From: Streptomyces cinnamoneus
GTDB taxonomy: Bacteria; Actinomycetota; Actinomycetes; Streptomycetales; Streptomycetaceae
NCBI RefSeq assembly: GCF_002939475.1
Contig: NZ_PKFQ01000001.1
Coordinates: forward strand, 2,973,001 to 3,037,000
Reading direction: 5' to 3'
DNA length: 64,000 nt
Every line of letters begins with the position of its first letter. Positions within the stretch are counted from its first letter, which is position 1. Below are positions 8,750 to 17,688 of the stretch, one piece after another. Position numbers and translations under genes: made by a program. The notes under the pieces are model-generated. The model was not told the origin of the DNA. It worked only from the letters and a program-made list of their open reading frames with translations, and did not search any database.

Positions 8750-9257
8750 AACGGTTCAGCTACCGACAGCCACGATGCACGCGCGGAACGCACACCGCGC
8801 GAGGACGCGAGTACCCGCGTCATCCCGGGCAACGCCCCACGCACCACAGCACGCACCACGGCACACATCACTAGCCGCACCACCGCACGCCCGCTCCACG
8901 GCACGCGTCACGCACCGCATCACGGCACGCTTCAGAACACGCGTCACGCACCGCACCGCTCCGCCCGCCGGCCCACGCGTCGGTGGGCACGGGCATCACC
9001 TTCGCTCCACCGACCGCACCGCAGTCCCCCAGACCCGGTCCGGGAGCCGCAGCGCGCGGGGTGGTGGGCCGAGGCCGTCCCCGGCGACGGCACGGTCCGC
9101 CGCCCCGCGTGCGCTTCCGCGCGTCCGCCGCGTCCGTGCGTAGTCGCGTCTACGTCTCGTGCGAGACATCACCGTTATCCGCGAGCGGACTTGGTGTAAG
9201 CATTTTCCAGCGCCGCCCAGGCCAGTGGTGGCAGGCTGCGGAGCAGGAGACAGCAGC
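8750..9257. other. Gap with degenerate CACGC-type repeats
   Basis: 508 bases without a credible gene. From about 8766 to 8965 the strand is a run of imperfect units built on CACGCACC, CACGGCACGC and GCGTCACGCACC. Reading frames through it give low-complexity peptides. The last 100 bases before 9258 look like a normal promoter region for the XRE gene. Confidence 0.55.
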
Positions 9258-10154
9258 ATGACGGAGCCGGAGGTGCGTCCCGTGGCGTCCAGTGTCAACC
9301 CCACCGTAAGGCGGCGCCGATTGGGGCAGGAGCTGCGCAAGCTCCGTGAGCTCAAGGGCATGACGGCCGAGGAGGTCGCCGAGCGGCTACTGGTCTCGCA
9401 GTCGAAGATCAGCCGGCTGGAGAACGGCCGCCGCAGCATCAGCCAGCGCGACGTCCGCGACCTGTGCAGTGTGTACGGAGTCGAGGACCACCGCATCGTC
9501 GATTCACTGATGCAGATGGCCAAGGAGTCGCGCCAGCAAGGCTGGTGGCACGCCTTCGGCGATATCCCCTACAGCGTTTACATCGGCCTGGAGACGGACG
9601 CCGCCTCCTTGCGTGTGTACGAAGCCTCGCTCGTACCGGGCCTGTTGCAGACACCGAACTACGCGAGTGCCGTGACCGAGGGTTCGTGGCCGGAGGCGAC
9701 GGTGTCCGACGTCGAAAGGCGCGTCCAGGTGCGCATGCGACGGCAGGAACGCATCACCGACTCGGATAATCCCCTGCGACTGTGGGCGGTCATCGACGAG
9801 TCCGAGCTGCGCCGGATCGTCGGCAGCAATGCCATCATGCGCGAACAGATGGAACATCTCGTGGAGTTCAGCCTCCGTCCGCACATCACGGTGCAAGTAC
9901 TTCCTTATGCCGTGGGTGCACATCCGGGCATGTACGGCAAATTCTCCATTCTTGAATTCCATGACCCGCAGGACGCCAGCACGGTCTATCTGGAGGGGAT
10001 CACCAGCGACCTCTACCTGGAGAAGCCGAACGACGTCCAGGCGTACAGCGTGATGTACGAGCATTTGCGCATGCAGGCCCTGAACGCGGAGGACTCGCGG
10101 CGGTTCATCCTCCAGGTCGCCGAGGACTGGGCCGCGGCCGACAACGGCTCATGA
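9258..10154 (+). CDS. XRE-family regulator with DUF5753 (Scr1-like)
   Basis: 298 residues from the ATG at 9258, behind GGAGCAGGAGA. An N-terminal helix-turn-helix covers about residues 18-75 (EEVAERLLVSQSKISRLENG). A DUF5753 domain follows, recognisable by ASLVPGLLQTPNYA, RMRRQERIT and the HPGMYGKFSILEF stretch. These regulators are abundant in Streptomyces and are almost always next to a small DUF397 gene, as here (10376). Family precedents affect development and antibiotic production; the target of this copy is unknown. Confidence 0.9.
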   Translation: MTEPEVRPVASSVNPTVRRRRLGQELRKLRELKGMTAEEVAERLLVSQSKISRLENGRRSISQRDVRDLCSVYGVEDHRIVDSLMQMAKESRQQGWWHAFGDIPYSVYIGLETDAASLRVYEASLVPGLLQTPNYASAVTEGSWPEATVSDVERRVQVRMRRQERITDSDNPLRLWAVIDESELRRIVGSNAIMREQMEHLVEFSLRPHITVQVLPYAVGAHPGMYGKFSILEFHDPQDASTVYLEGITSDLYLEKPNDVQAYSVMYEHLRMQALNAEDSRRFILQVAEDWAAADNGS

Positions 10155-10375
10155 CCGCCCTCCTCCGCGGGAGGCGGAACGGTACACCTCCACCCCCACA
10201 GGGGGAAGGGATGAACGGAATAAGCCATCCGGTCGAGTGAACGGCCCGTTCATCGTGTGATGTTGGCGCGTAACGTCGATCGCACCTCGGGAAACCGACG
10301 TTCTGATCTCGTTCTGGATCTCACGTATCCACTGGATCTGACGTATCCATACGCACCACACGCATCGGAGTAATC

Positions 10376-10579
10376 ATGGCTATTCAGCAGGGAAAGACCA
10401 CCTGGCGGAAGTCCTCGCACTCGCTGGCCAACGGTGACTGCGTGGAGGTCGCGTCCCCGCTTCCGCAGGCCATCGCGGTCCGTGACTCCAAGGACCCGCA
10501 GGGCCCCGCCCTCGCCTTCACCCCGAAGGCCTGGTCCTCGTTCGTCGCCACCGTCGACGGCGGCGCTTACGAGCTCTGA
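10376..10579 (+). CDS. DUF397 small protein, partner of the XRE regulator
   Basis: 67 residues, from [16 protein letters not shown] through GDCVEVA and [19 protein letters not shown] to a short FVATVDGG tail. This is the complete DUF397 domain. Family members are thought to bind or antagonise the neighbouring XRE protein (WhiJ/BldB-type modules). The gene has its own 220-base upstream gap, so it may be transcribed separately from the regulator. Confidence 0.9.
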   Translation: MAIQQGKTTWRKSSHSLANGDCVEVASPLPQAIAVRDSKDPQGPALAFTPKAWSSFVATVDGGAYEL

Positions 10580-10636
10580 CCGACCGGACGCGGACCCACC
10601 GGGAAGCGACACCTCCGCCCTTCGGTCATCCCCGCA

Positions 10637-10679
10637 CCGAGCCCTCTCGCCGGCCGCCGTCCCGGCTGAGAGGGCTCGG
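10637..10679. terminator. Bidirectional-looking hairpin after DUF397
   Basis: A perfect 12-bp stem (10637-10648 with 10668-10679, 19-base loop) lies 57 bases past the DUF397 stop and 73 bases beyond the stop of the convergent glycohydrolase gene. It can serve both. Confidence 0.75.
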
Positions 10680-10752
10680 CCGTGTCCGCGGCCGTGCCCT
10701 CCCCGGGCGAACCGCCGAACCGCCGTCCCCTCCCCCGGCGGAGGTGTCGTCC

Positions 10753-11883
10753 CTACGCGCGCGGGTAGCGCGCCAGCCACGCCGCCGACGCGGCGTCCCG
10801 GCCGTGCAGGGCCGGGCCCTGCGTCAGCTCCATGGCGAAGTCGTCCGCGAGCTCGAGGATCGTCGAGCGCCCTTCGAGCTCCACCACCCAGCCGGGCGGC
10901 AGCACCGTCTCCCCGTGCAGCGCACCGAGGATGTTGCCGCAGATCGAGCCGGTGGAGTCCGAGTCGCCGCCGTGGTTCACCGCCAGCAGCAGCCCGTGGC
11001 GCACGTCCTCGGCGACGAGCGCGCAGTAGACGCCCATCGCCAGGGCCTCCTCGGCCACCCAGCCCTCACCGAGCGATTCCAGCCGCTCGGCCGTCGGCGG
11101 CCCCTGGCGCACGGCGTCCAGGGCCCGCAGCAGGGCGGCGGTGGTCTCCTCGTGACCGGCGTGGGCCGCGAGCAGGGCCAGGGCCCCGCGGACGGCGCCC
11201 TCCAGCGTCTCGCCCCGGACGACGCCGTGGACGACGGCCGCGAACGCGCCGGCGGCGAGCCGGCCCGTCGGATGGCCGTGGGTCTGGACGGCGCAGTCGG
11301 CCGCGAGCCGGAAGACCTGCCGCGGCTCCCAGCCCACGAGCAGCCCGAAGGGAGCGGAGCGCATGACCGCGCCGCAGCCCTTGGAGTCGGGGTTCTTGGG
11401 AGCCTCCGGCGTGCCCATCGCCGTGTCGGCGAGCCCGGACAGACAGGCGTTGCCCGGCGCCCGGCGTGCGTACAGCCACTCCTCGCGGGCGAGCCAGCCG
11501 GCGTCCGCCACGCGCTCGTCCGGCCCCCAGTCCCGCTGGGTGGCGGCCCACCGCAGGTACGCCCCGTGGATGTCGGTCGGCGGGTGCCAGGCCCCGGTGT
11601 CCCGGCGCACGTGCGCCCGGATCAGCCCTTCCGCGGTGAAGAGCGTCATCTGGGTGTCGTCGGTCACGGCGCCGCGCCGCCCGTAGGCGGGCACGTAGCC
11701 GGTGACGCCCGCCGGGCCGTGCGCGGCCCGGACGGCGGCGAGGGAGTCGAACTCGATCCCCGCGCCGAGGGCGTCACCGATCGCCCCGCCGAGCAGGCAG
11801 CCGCGCACCCTGCCCCGGAACTCCTGCTGTTCGGCCCGTCCCCACAGGGCCGTTCCCACCGTCGTGGAACCGTGCTCGTTCAT
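10753..11883 (-). CDS. ADP-ribosylglycohydrolase family protein
   Basis: 376 residues from the ATG at 11881-11883 (GGAAGG upstream); a start seven codons earlier is possible. Metal-binding motifs of the DraG/ARH fold are visible: GCLLGGAIGDALG near the N-terminus, VTDDTQMTLFT, and the C-terminal NHGGDSDSTGSICGNILGAL. The enzymes hydrolyse ADP-ribose from proteins or small molecules using two magnesium ions, and all key aspartates are present. No ADP-ribosyltransferase gene is nearby, so the substrate cannot be inferred. Confidence 0.92.
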   Translation of the reverse strand: MNEHGSTTVGTALWGRAEQQEFRGRVRGCLLGGAIGDALGAGIEFDSLAAVRAAHGPAGVTGYVPAYGRRGAVTDDTQMTLFTAEGLIRAHVRRDTGAWHPPTDIHGAYLRWAATQRDWGPDERVADAGWLAREEWLYARRAPGNACLSGLADTAMGTPEAPKNPDSKGCGAVMRSAPFGLLVGWEPRQVFRLAADCAVQTHGHPTGRLAAGAFAAVVHGVVRGETLEGAVRGALALLAAHAGHEETTAALLRALDAVRQGPPTAERLESLGEGWVAEEALAMGVYCALVAEDVRHGLLLAVNHGGDSDSTGSICGNILGALHGETVLPPGWVVELEGRSTILELADDFAMELTQGPALHGRDAASAAWLARYPRA

Positions 11884-11911
11884 CAGCCTTCCCCCACCCC
11901 TCATGAACCGA

Positions 11912-11940
11912 CGGTCAGGCGCCGGCGGTCAGGCGCCGGC
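11912..11940 (-). repeat. 14-bp tandem duplication over the stop codon of the proline-rich gene
   Basis: CGGTCAGGCGCCGG occurs at 11912-11925 and again at 11926-11939, so the TGA stop at 11929-11931 exists twice. It was probably made by slippage, with no effect on the protein. Confidence 0.7.
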
Positions 11941-13200
11941 CTTCTTGGCCGGCCGGACAGTGTTCATGATCTTGTCGATCTGGTCGGGCGTCAGGGCGTC
12001 GGGAACACCCTGGTCGGCGTAGATGACCCAGCCGTGGAAGGTGCCGTCCGGCAGCTTCTGGGCGATGCTCTTCACGATCGCGGTCGGCGGCACGCAGGCG
12101 CTGCCGCGGTTGGTGACCGTGACCTTGGCGGTGGCGGTGTAGCCCTCGATGCCGTTGTGCTTCCAGGGGGTGGCCTCGGTGACCTCGATCTTGGGCTTGT
12201 TGCCCAGGCCGCCGTAGGCGAAGACACCCCAGTTGCCCGCCCAGTTGCGGGCGTTCTCCTGGAGGGTGCCGTCCTTGCCGCCACCGGTCGTGCCGACCGT
12301 GGCCAGCTGGCCCTTGCCCGCCTCGCCCAGCGTGTTGGGGTTGGCGCTCGACGAGCACCCGCCCTCCCGGAAGTTGGCCGTGCCGCGCATGGTGACCTGG
12401 GGCTGGCCGTTCTCGGTGTACGAGACCATCGTGTCCGGCGGGAAGACCTTCCACTGGTCGCTCTTGGCCGGGACGTCGTAGGTGAAGGCGTGCTCGTCGC
12501 TCGACTGCGTCTGCCAGCCGGGGACCATCGGCTGGGCTCCCGACGGGCTCGGCCCGCCGTTGCCCTCGGGCGCCGGGGCCGGCTTGTCCGCCTGGCCGCC
12601 GGGGGCGCCGGAGGCCTGGGACGAGCCCTTGGCGTCGTCCTTCTTGGGGTCGTCGCCGCCCTTGAGGAAGAAGACGGCGCCACCGCCGATGACGGCCAGC
12701 GCCACGACGGCGCCGACGACGGCGAGCAGCGTCTTCTTCTTCCGCGGCGGCTGCGGGGCCGGCGGCGTCTGGCCGTGGGGCATGCCGCCGGGCGGCATGC
12801 CGTGACCCGGAGGCGGCACCATGCCGGGACCGGGGGGCATGCCCGGGCCGGGGGGCATGCCGGGGCCCGGGGGCATGTGCTGACTGGGCGCCATGCCCGG
12901 GCCGGGGGGCATGCCGGGGCCCGGGGGCATGTGCTGGCCGGGCGCCTGCTGCGGGGCGGCGGCCGCGCCCCGCCCGCCGACCGGCCCGGGCGGCGGCGGA
13001 GGCGGCGGCACCTGGCCCGCGCCCGCCGGGGGCGGCGGGGGCGAGGGCACGGCGGGCTGGGCGAAGACGGTGGGCTGGGCGTGGCCCGAGCCGTCCGGGC
13101 CCCAGGTCGGTGCGGGTCCGAAGCCGCCCTGGGACGGCGGCTGGGGGCTCTGCGGCTGCTCGGGCTGCTGCGGCTGCGGGGGGTTCTGGGGCCAAGACAT
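11929..13200 (-). CDS. Proline-rich single-pass membrane protein of unknown function
   Basis: 423 residues from the ATG at 13198-13200. Residues 1 to about 155 are a cytoplasmic Pro/Gln/Gly region with many PPGPGM repeats. A basic RKKK stretch and one helix (TLLAVVGAVVALAVIGGGAVFFL) follow. An extracytoplasmic domain of about 230 residues then has a single pair of cysteines (GGCSSS and SACVPP) suited to a disulfide. The architecture is common in Streptomyces and unnamed. The repeat region is visible in DNA as GGGGCATGCCxGGGCCxG units at about 12810-12945. Confidence 0.75.
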   Translation of the reverse strand: MSWPQNPPQPQQPEQPQSPQPPSQGGFGPAPTWGPDGSGHAQPTVFAQPAVPSPPPPPAGAGQVPPPPPPPGPVGGRGAAAAPQQAPGQHMPPGPGMPPGPGMAPSQHMPPGPGMPPGPGMPPGPGMVPPPGHGMPPGGMPHGQTPPAPQPPRKKKTLLAVVGAVVALAVIGGGAVFFLKGGDDPKKDDAKGSSQASGAPGGQADKPAPAPEGNGGPSPSGAQPMVPGWQTQSSDEHAFTYDVPAKSDQWKVFPPDTMVSYTENGQPQVTMRGTANFREGGCSSSANPNTLGEAGKGQLATVGTTGGGKDGTLQENARNWAGNWGVFAYGGLGNKPKIEVTEATPWKHNGIEGYTATAKVTVTNRGSACVPPTAIVKSIAQKLPDGTFHGWVIYADQGVPDALTPDQIDKIMNTVRPAKKAGA

Positions 13201-13330
13201 GCGGGACACCCTATGCGGGTGACTGTCGCCGTCCCATCGGAGCCCCGCGACAGATCCGCAACACTTGTACGACGGACGCCTGTACACCTGACGTCCGTAC
13301 GCCTGACACCGCCGTGCCTGGGCGCCGGCA

Positions 13331-13407
13331 CGCCTGACGTCCGCAGCGCCTGGCGTCCGCAGCGCCTGACGTCTGTGCGACCGGCCTCTGTGCGACCGGC
13401 CTCTGTG
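13331..13407. repeat. 15/16-bp tandem repeats between fbiC and the proline-rich gene
   Basis: Five units in a row. Two are CGCCTGxCGTCCGCAG (13331-13362), one is CGCCTGACGTCTGTG (13363-13377), and two are CGACCGGCCTCTGTG (13378-13407). Looser related units extend back to about 13265. The tract fills most of the gap behind fbiC. Confidence 0.75.
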
Positions 13408-13417
13408 CGCCTGACGG

Positions 13418-16015
13418 TCAGTCGTTCCCCAGGACCGGCAGCAGCTCCGGCAGGTGACCGTCCGAGGTCAGGGCCGCCTCCTGACGCTCGCGGGGCACCT
13501 CGCCGTAGAGCGTGGTGCGGGCGCGGGCCGGGCGGCCGGCCGTCTCCGCGATGGCCACGAGGTCGCGGATCGAGCGGTAGGAACCGTAGGAGGAACCCGC
13601 CATGCGGGAGATGGTCTCCTCCATCAGCGTGCCGCCCAGGTCGTTGGCGCCCGAGCGGAGCATCTCCGCGGCGCCCTCGGTGCCCAGCTTGACCCAGCTC
13701 GTCTGGATGTTGGGGATGTGCGGGTGCAGGAGCAGCCGGGCCATGGCGGTGACCGCGCGGTTGTCGCGCGTGGTCGGCCCCGGCCGGGCGATGCCCGCGA
13801 GGTAGACCGGGGCGTTGGTGTGGATGAAGGGGAGGGTGACGAACTCGGTGAAGCCACCCGTCTCCCGCTGGATCTCCGCGAGCAGCCGCAGGTGGCCCAG
13901 CCAGTGCCGGGGCTGGTCCACATGGCCGTACATCATGGTGGAGGAAGAGCGGATGCCCAGCTCGTGCGCCGTCTTGACGACCTCGACCCAGGTGGCCGTC
14001 GGCAGCTTGCCCTTGGTGAGGACCCAGCGGACCTCGTCGTCCAGGATCTCGGCGGCGGTCCCCGGGATGGAGTCCAGCCCGGCCTCCTTCGCAGCGGTCA
14101 GCCACTCGCGGATCGACAGGCCCGTGCGCGTGGCGCCGTTGACGACCTCCATGGGCGAGAAGGCGTGCACGTGCATGCCCGGCACACGCTCCTTGACCGC
14201 CCGCGCGATGTCGAAGTAGGCCGTGCCCGGCAGGTCGGGGTGGATGCCGCCCTGCATGCACACCTCGACCGCGCCGACGTCCCATGCCTGCTGAGCGCGG
14301 TCGGCGACCTGCTCCAGGGAGAGCGTGAACGCGTCGGCGTCCGTGCGCCGCTGGGCGAAGGCGCAGAAGCGGCAGCCGGTGTAGCAGACGTTGGTGAAGT
14401 TGATGTTCCGCGTGACGATGTACGTGACGTCGTCGCCCACCACGTCGCGCCGCAGGTCGTCGGCGATGCGGCACAGGGCGTCCAGCGCCGGGCCGTCGGC
14501 GTGCAGCAGGGCGAGCGCCTCGGGGTCGGTGAGCCGGGTGGGGTCGTCGGCGGCCTGCTTCAGCGCCTGGCGCACGTCGGCGTCGATGCGCTCGGGCACC
14601 ATGCCGGGGGCGGCCGCCTCCCGCAGCGCCTCCCAGTCGCCGTACACCTCGTCGAAGTCGTCGCGCCGGTCGGCGGTGCGGCCCTCGGTGTCGATGGTGC
14701 GGTGCAGCTCGGTGCGGCCCGAGGGGACGAACACCTCCTCGGGCTCCTGCCAGGGGCGGCCCTCCACCACGGCGTCCTCGCGGGCCAGGCCTGTCTCCGG
14801 GTCGGCCAGCGCGCGGACGTGCGGCAGCAGCCGGGGGTCGAGCCAGGGCTCGCCGCGCTGGATGAACTCCGGGTAGACACAGAGACGTTCCCGCAGGCTG
14901 AAGCCGGCCGCGGCGGACCGTTCGGCCAGCTCCTCGATCTGCGGCCAGGGGCGCTCGGGGTTGACGTGGTCCGGGGTGATCGGGGAGACGCCGCCCCAGT
15001 CGTCGATGCCGGCGCCGATGAGCCGCGCGTATTCGTCGTCGACGAGGTTGGGCGGGGCCTGGAGGCAGGCGGAGGGGCCCATGATGTGCCGGGCGACGGC
15101 GACGGTGGCGACGAGCTCGTCCAGCTCGGCGTCCGGCATGCCGCGCATCGCCGTGTCCGGCTTGGCGCGGAAGTTCTGCAGGATGAGCTCCTGGATGCCG
15201 TGGTAGGCCCGGGAGACCCGGCGCAGGGCGAACAGGGACTCGGCGCGCTCCTCGTACGTCTCGCCGATGCCGAGCAGCAGCCCGCTGGTCAGCGGAACGG
15301 AGCTGCGGCCCGCGTCCTCCAGGTGCCGCAGCCGGACGGCGGGCTCCTTGTCGGGCGAGCCGTAGTGCGGACCGCCGGGCTCGCTCCACAGCCGGGTGGC
15401 GGTGGTCTCCAGCATCAGGCCCATGGACGGCGACACCGGCTTGAGGCGCTGGAAGTCGGTCCAGGTCATGATGCCGGGGTTGAGGTGCGGCAGCAGCCCC
15501 GTCTCCTCCAGGATGCGGATGGAGATGGCCCGTACGTACGCGATCGTGTCGTCGTACCCCTCGGCCTCCAGCCATTCGCGGGCCTCGGGCCAGCGCTCCT
15601 CGGGCTTGTCGCCGAGCGTGATCAGCGCTTCCTTGCAGCCGAGTTCGGCGCCGCGGCGGGCGATGGCGAGCACCTCGTCCGGCGACATGAACATCCCGTG
15701 GCCCGCGCGGCGCAGCTTGCCGGGGACGGTGGCGAAGGTGCAGTAGTGGCACTTGTCGCGGCACAGGCGCGTGAGCGGGATGAAGACGCTCTTCGAGTAC
15801 GTGATCACGCCGGGGCGGCCGGCCGCTTCGAGACCGGCGTCACGCACCCGCGCCGCGGAGGCGCAGAGGTCCTCCAGGTCCGCGCCCCGCGCGCGCAGCA
15901 GCACGGCCGCCTCGGCGACGTCCAGCGCGACGCCGTCCCGGGCACGCCTGAGCGCACGCCTCATGGCGTTGGCGGTCGGTGCGGACTGCTCTGATCGCGG
16001 AGCGCTCGAAGTCAT
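13418..16015 (-). CDS. fbiC: Bifunctional FO synthase (CofG-CofH fusion) for coenzyme F420
   Basis: 865 residues, the usual length for actinobacterial FbiC. Two radical-SAM domains are fused. The CofG half has CRDKCHYC (Cys85, 89, 92) and the CofH half has CYTGCRFC (about residues 545-552); each cluster binds a 4Fe-4S centre. The enzyme joins 5-amino-6-ribitylamino-uracil to tyrosine to make FO, the deazaflavin core of F420. The start is the ATG at 16013-16015. An F420-type LLM oxidoreductase lies upstream, and a deazaflavin nitroreductase-like gene and a second LLM gene lie elsewhere in the window. This is the best-identified enzyme here. Confidence 0.97.
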   Translation of the reverse strand: MTSSAPRSEQSAPTANAMRRALRRARDGVALDVAEAAVLLRARGADLEDLCASAARVRDAGLEAAGRPGVITYSKSVFIPLTRLCRDKCHYCTFATVPGKLRRAGHGMFMSPDEVLAIARRGAELGCKEALITLGDKPEERWPEAREWLEAEGYDDTIAYVRAISIRILEETGLLPHLNPGIMTWTDFQRLKPVSPSMGLMLETTATRLWSEPGGPHYGSPDKEPAVRLRHLEDAGRSSVPLTSGLLLGIGETYEERAESLFALRRVSRAYHGIQELILQNFRAKPDTAMRGMPDAELDELVATVAVARHIMGPSACLQAPPNLVDDEYARLIGAGIDDWGGVSPITPDHVNPERPWPQIEELAERSAAAGFSLRERLCVYPEFIQRGEPWLDPRLLPHVRALADPETGLAREDAVVEGRPWQEPEEVFVPSGRTELHRTIDTEGRTADRRDDFDEVYGDWEALREAAAPGMVPERIDADVRQALKQAADDPTRLTDPEALALLHADGPALDALCRIADDLRRDVVGDDVTYIVTRNINFTNVCYTGCRFCAFAQRRTDADAFTLSLEQVADRAQQAWDVGAVEVCMQGGIHPDLPGTAYFDIARAVKERVPGMHVHAFSPMEVVNGATRTGLSIREWLTAAKEAGLDSIPGTAAEILDDEVRWVLTKGKLPTATWVEVVKTAHELGIRSSSTMMYGHVDQPRHWLGHLRLLAEIQRETGGFTEFVTLPFIHTNAPVYLAGIARPGPTTRDNRAVTAMARLLLHPHIPNIQTSWVKLGTEGAAEMLRSGANDLGGTLMEETISRMAGSSYGSYRSIRDLVAIAETAGRPARARTTLYGEVPRERQEAALTSDGHLPELLPVLGND

Positions 16016-16254
16016 TGTCCGAGCATACGAGCGGACAACGGCGCCACCAGGTACCGGTGGAGATCGGTCCGTGTGCCTCTCGTCACGTCAGACGGAGGCA
16101 GCCTCCGAAATGCCGTCAGGGCTTGTCGGTGGGGGTGGACGGGGTTACGGGCAGCACCGCGGGCGGGAGACCACGCGCGGCGGCGCGGACCGGGTCACGC
16201 GGGGCGCAACGGGCCGGGTCACGCGCCGCGTCACCGCCCGGGCCACACGCCACG

Positions 16255-16467
16255 TCACGGCAGCCAGTGGCCGGGGCCTCCGCCCTGCCACTCGATCAGG
16301 TCCGGATCGTCGAGTTCGGCGTCCCTCAGGTCCACGCCGTCCCGCGTGAGGAACTCGATCACGTCGGCGATGCCGTGGGCGATGCCCAGGGTCTCGGCCC
16401 CGTCCGTCACCCACCGGCCGCCCGACGGCGTCGGCGGGTGGACCACGATCCGCGTGGGTCCGGACAT
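16255..16467 (-). CDS. Small conserved hypothetical protein upstream of fbiC
   Basis: 70 residues from MSGPTRIVVHPP (ATG at 16465-16467, GGAGG at 16470-16474) to HWLP. It looks like a compact cytoplasmic alpha/beta protein (GRRWVTxGxExxGIAHGIxDVIEFL pattern, read loosely). I recall similar short proteins in Streptomyces but know no function. The gap to fbiC (16016-16254) contains degenerate GGGTCACGC/CGCGTCACC repeats. Confidence 0.65.
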   Translation of the reverse strand: MSGPTRIVVHPPTPSGGRWVTDGAETLGIAHGIADVIEFLTRDGVDLRDAELDDPDLIEWQGGGPGHWLP

Positions 16468-16602
16468 ACCTCCAGCCTGCGCCCGGTCGCCGCCCCGCGC
16501 ATCCCGTCGGCCGGCCTGGCGGAACCCGCCGTCTTCGGCGGAACCCGCCACCCCGGCGGCAACCCGCCGCCCCGGGGCCCAGCGCCCCGGCCAACCCGCC
16601 GC

Positions 16603-17460
16603 CTAGAGGAACTCGGCGTGCGCGTCCAGCGCCCGCAGCACGTCGGCCTCCGGCGCCGACGGCATGCCCACCACGACCTCCTCGATGCCCAGATCGGCCA
16701 GGTGGGCGAGCTTGCCCGTGGACGGGTGCACCGCGTACGGCACGACTTCCGGCTCCCCCGGACGACCCGCCTCCGCCCACGCCCGGCGCAGCTCGGGCAG
16801 CGTCTCGCGCAGCCCGCTGCTTCCCACGGGCATCCAGCCGTCCGCGTACTCGGCGATGTGGGCGAAGAGCTTCGGCCCGGCCGTTCCGCCGATCAGGGTG
16901 CGCGGACCGATCAGCGGCTCGACGCCCTTGCGTTCGCGCGGGGCCCGCTGCGGCTTGGGGTGCGCCCAGCTCGCCTGCACCGACACGTACTCCCCCTCGT
17001 ACGCCGTCGGTTCCGGGGCCCACAGGGCCCGCATCGCCGCCATCCGGTCGCGCACCAGCTCGCGCCGGCTCCGCCACTCCACCCCGTGGTCGGCGGCCTC
17101 CTCCACGTTCCAGCCGTAGCCGATGCCGAAGGTGAACCGCCCGCCGCTCAGGAAGTCCAGCGTGGCCACCTGCTTGGCGAGGACCACCGGATCGTGCTGG
17201 GCGACCAGCGTCACGCCCGTGCCGACCTCGATCCGGTGCGTGACCGCGGCCGCCTGGGCGAGGGCGACGAAGGGGTCGACCGCTCTCCCGTACTCGGGCG
17301 GCAGCGGCTCCCCCATCGGCGCGGGCGTGGCGCGGCTGACCGGGATGTGCGTGTGCTGGGGCAGATAGAGGCCGGCGAAGCCGCGCTGCTCCAGCTCGCG
17401 GGCCAGTCGGACGGGGCTGATCGTCTCGTCGGTGAGGAAGATCGTGGTGGCGATGCGCAT
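16603..17460 (-). CDS. LLM-class F420-dependent oxidoreductase
   Basis: 285 residues from MRIATTIFLTDE (ATG at 17458-17460). It has the TIM-barrel fold of luciferase-like flavin or deazaflavin oxidoreductases: FAGLYLPQHTHIPVS, VGTGVTLVAQHDP, LDFLSGGRFTFGIGYGWN and the closing GTAGPKLFAHIAEYADGW. This pattern is typical of the F420-using subgroup, and fbiC lies just downstream on the same strand. The substrate is unknown. A stop at 16603-16605 leaves about 135 bases before the next gene. Confidence 0.85.
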   Translation of the reverse strand: MRIATTIFLTDETISPVRLARELEQRGFAGLYLPQHTHIPVSRATPAPMGEPLPPEYGRAVDPFVALAQAAAVTHRIEVGTGVTLVAQHDPVVLAKQVATLDFLSGGRFTFGIGYGWNVEEAADHGVEWRSRRELVRDRMAAMRALWAPEPTAYEGEYVSVQASWAHPKPQRAPRERKGVEPLIGPRTLIGGTAGPKLFAHIAEYADGWMPVGSSGLRETLPELRRAWAEAGRPGEPEVVPYAVHPSTGKLAHLADLGIEEVVVGMPSAPEADVLRALDAHAEFL

Positions 17461-17688
17461 GCGGGGGCACCTCCGTCGTCGCGTGTGACCCACGGTAAGC
17501 CCTGGGGCGCCGCTTGGGACCGCACGACAAACAGCCGACACACGACAGACGGACATCGAAGTGCCGGATGCCGTCCCGTCGGCCGTGTCCCCTCGGCCCC
17601 GTCCCGTGGGCCTTGTTCCGTTGTCCGGCGCAGGGGCGTACAAGGGTGTCTGACGGGCACGGCGGGCCACACGAGGGGGCAGGGGCTG

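Noticed and set aside
13411..13421. CTGACGGTCAG at the fbiC stop, similar to the regulon palindrome
   Set aside because: The arms match, but the spacer is one base instead of five and it lies at a 3' end inside a repeat tract.
12072..15764. Minus-strand open frame of 1230 codons spanning fbiC and the proline-rich gene
   Set aside because: Out of frame with both real genes and arginine/proline-biased; the correct frames show radical-SAM cysteines and a membrane segment.
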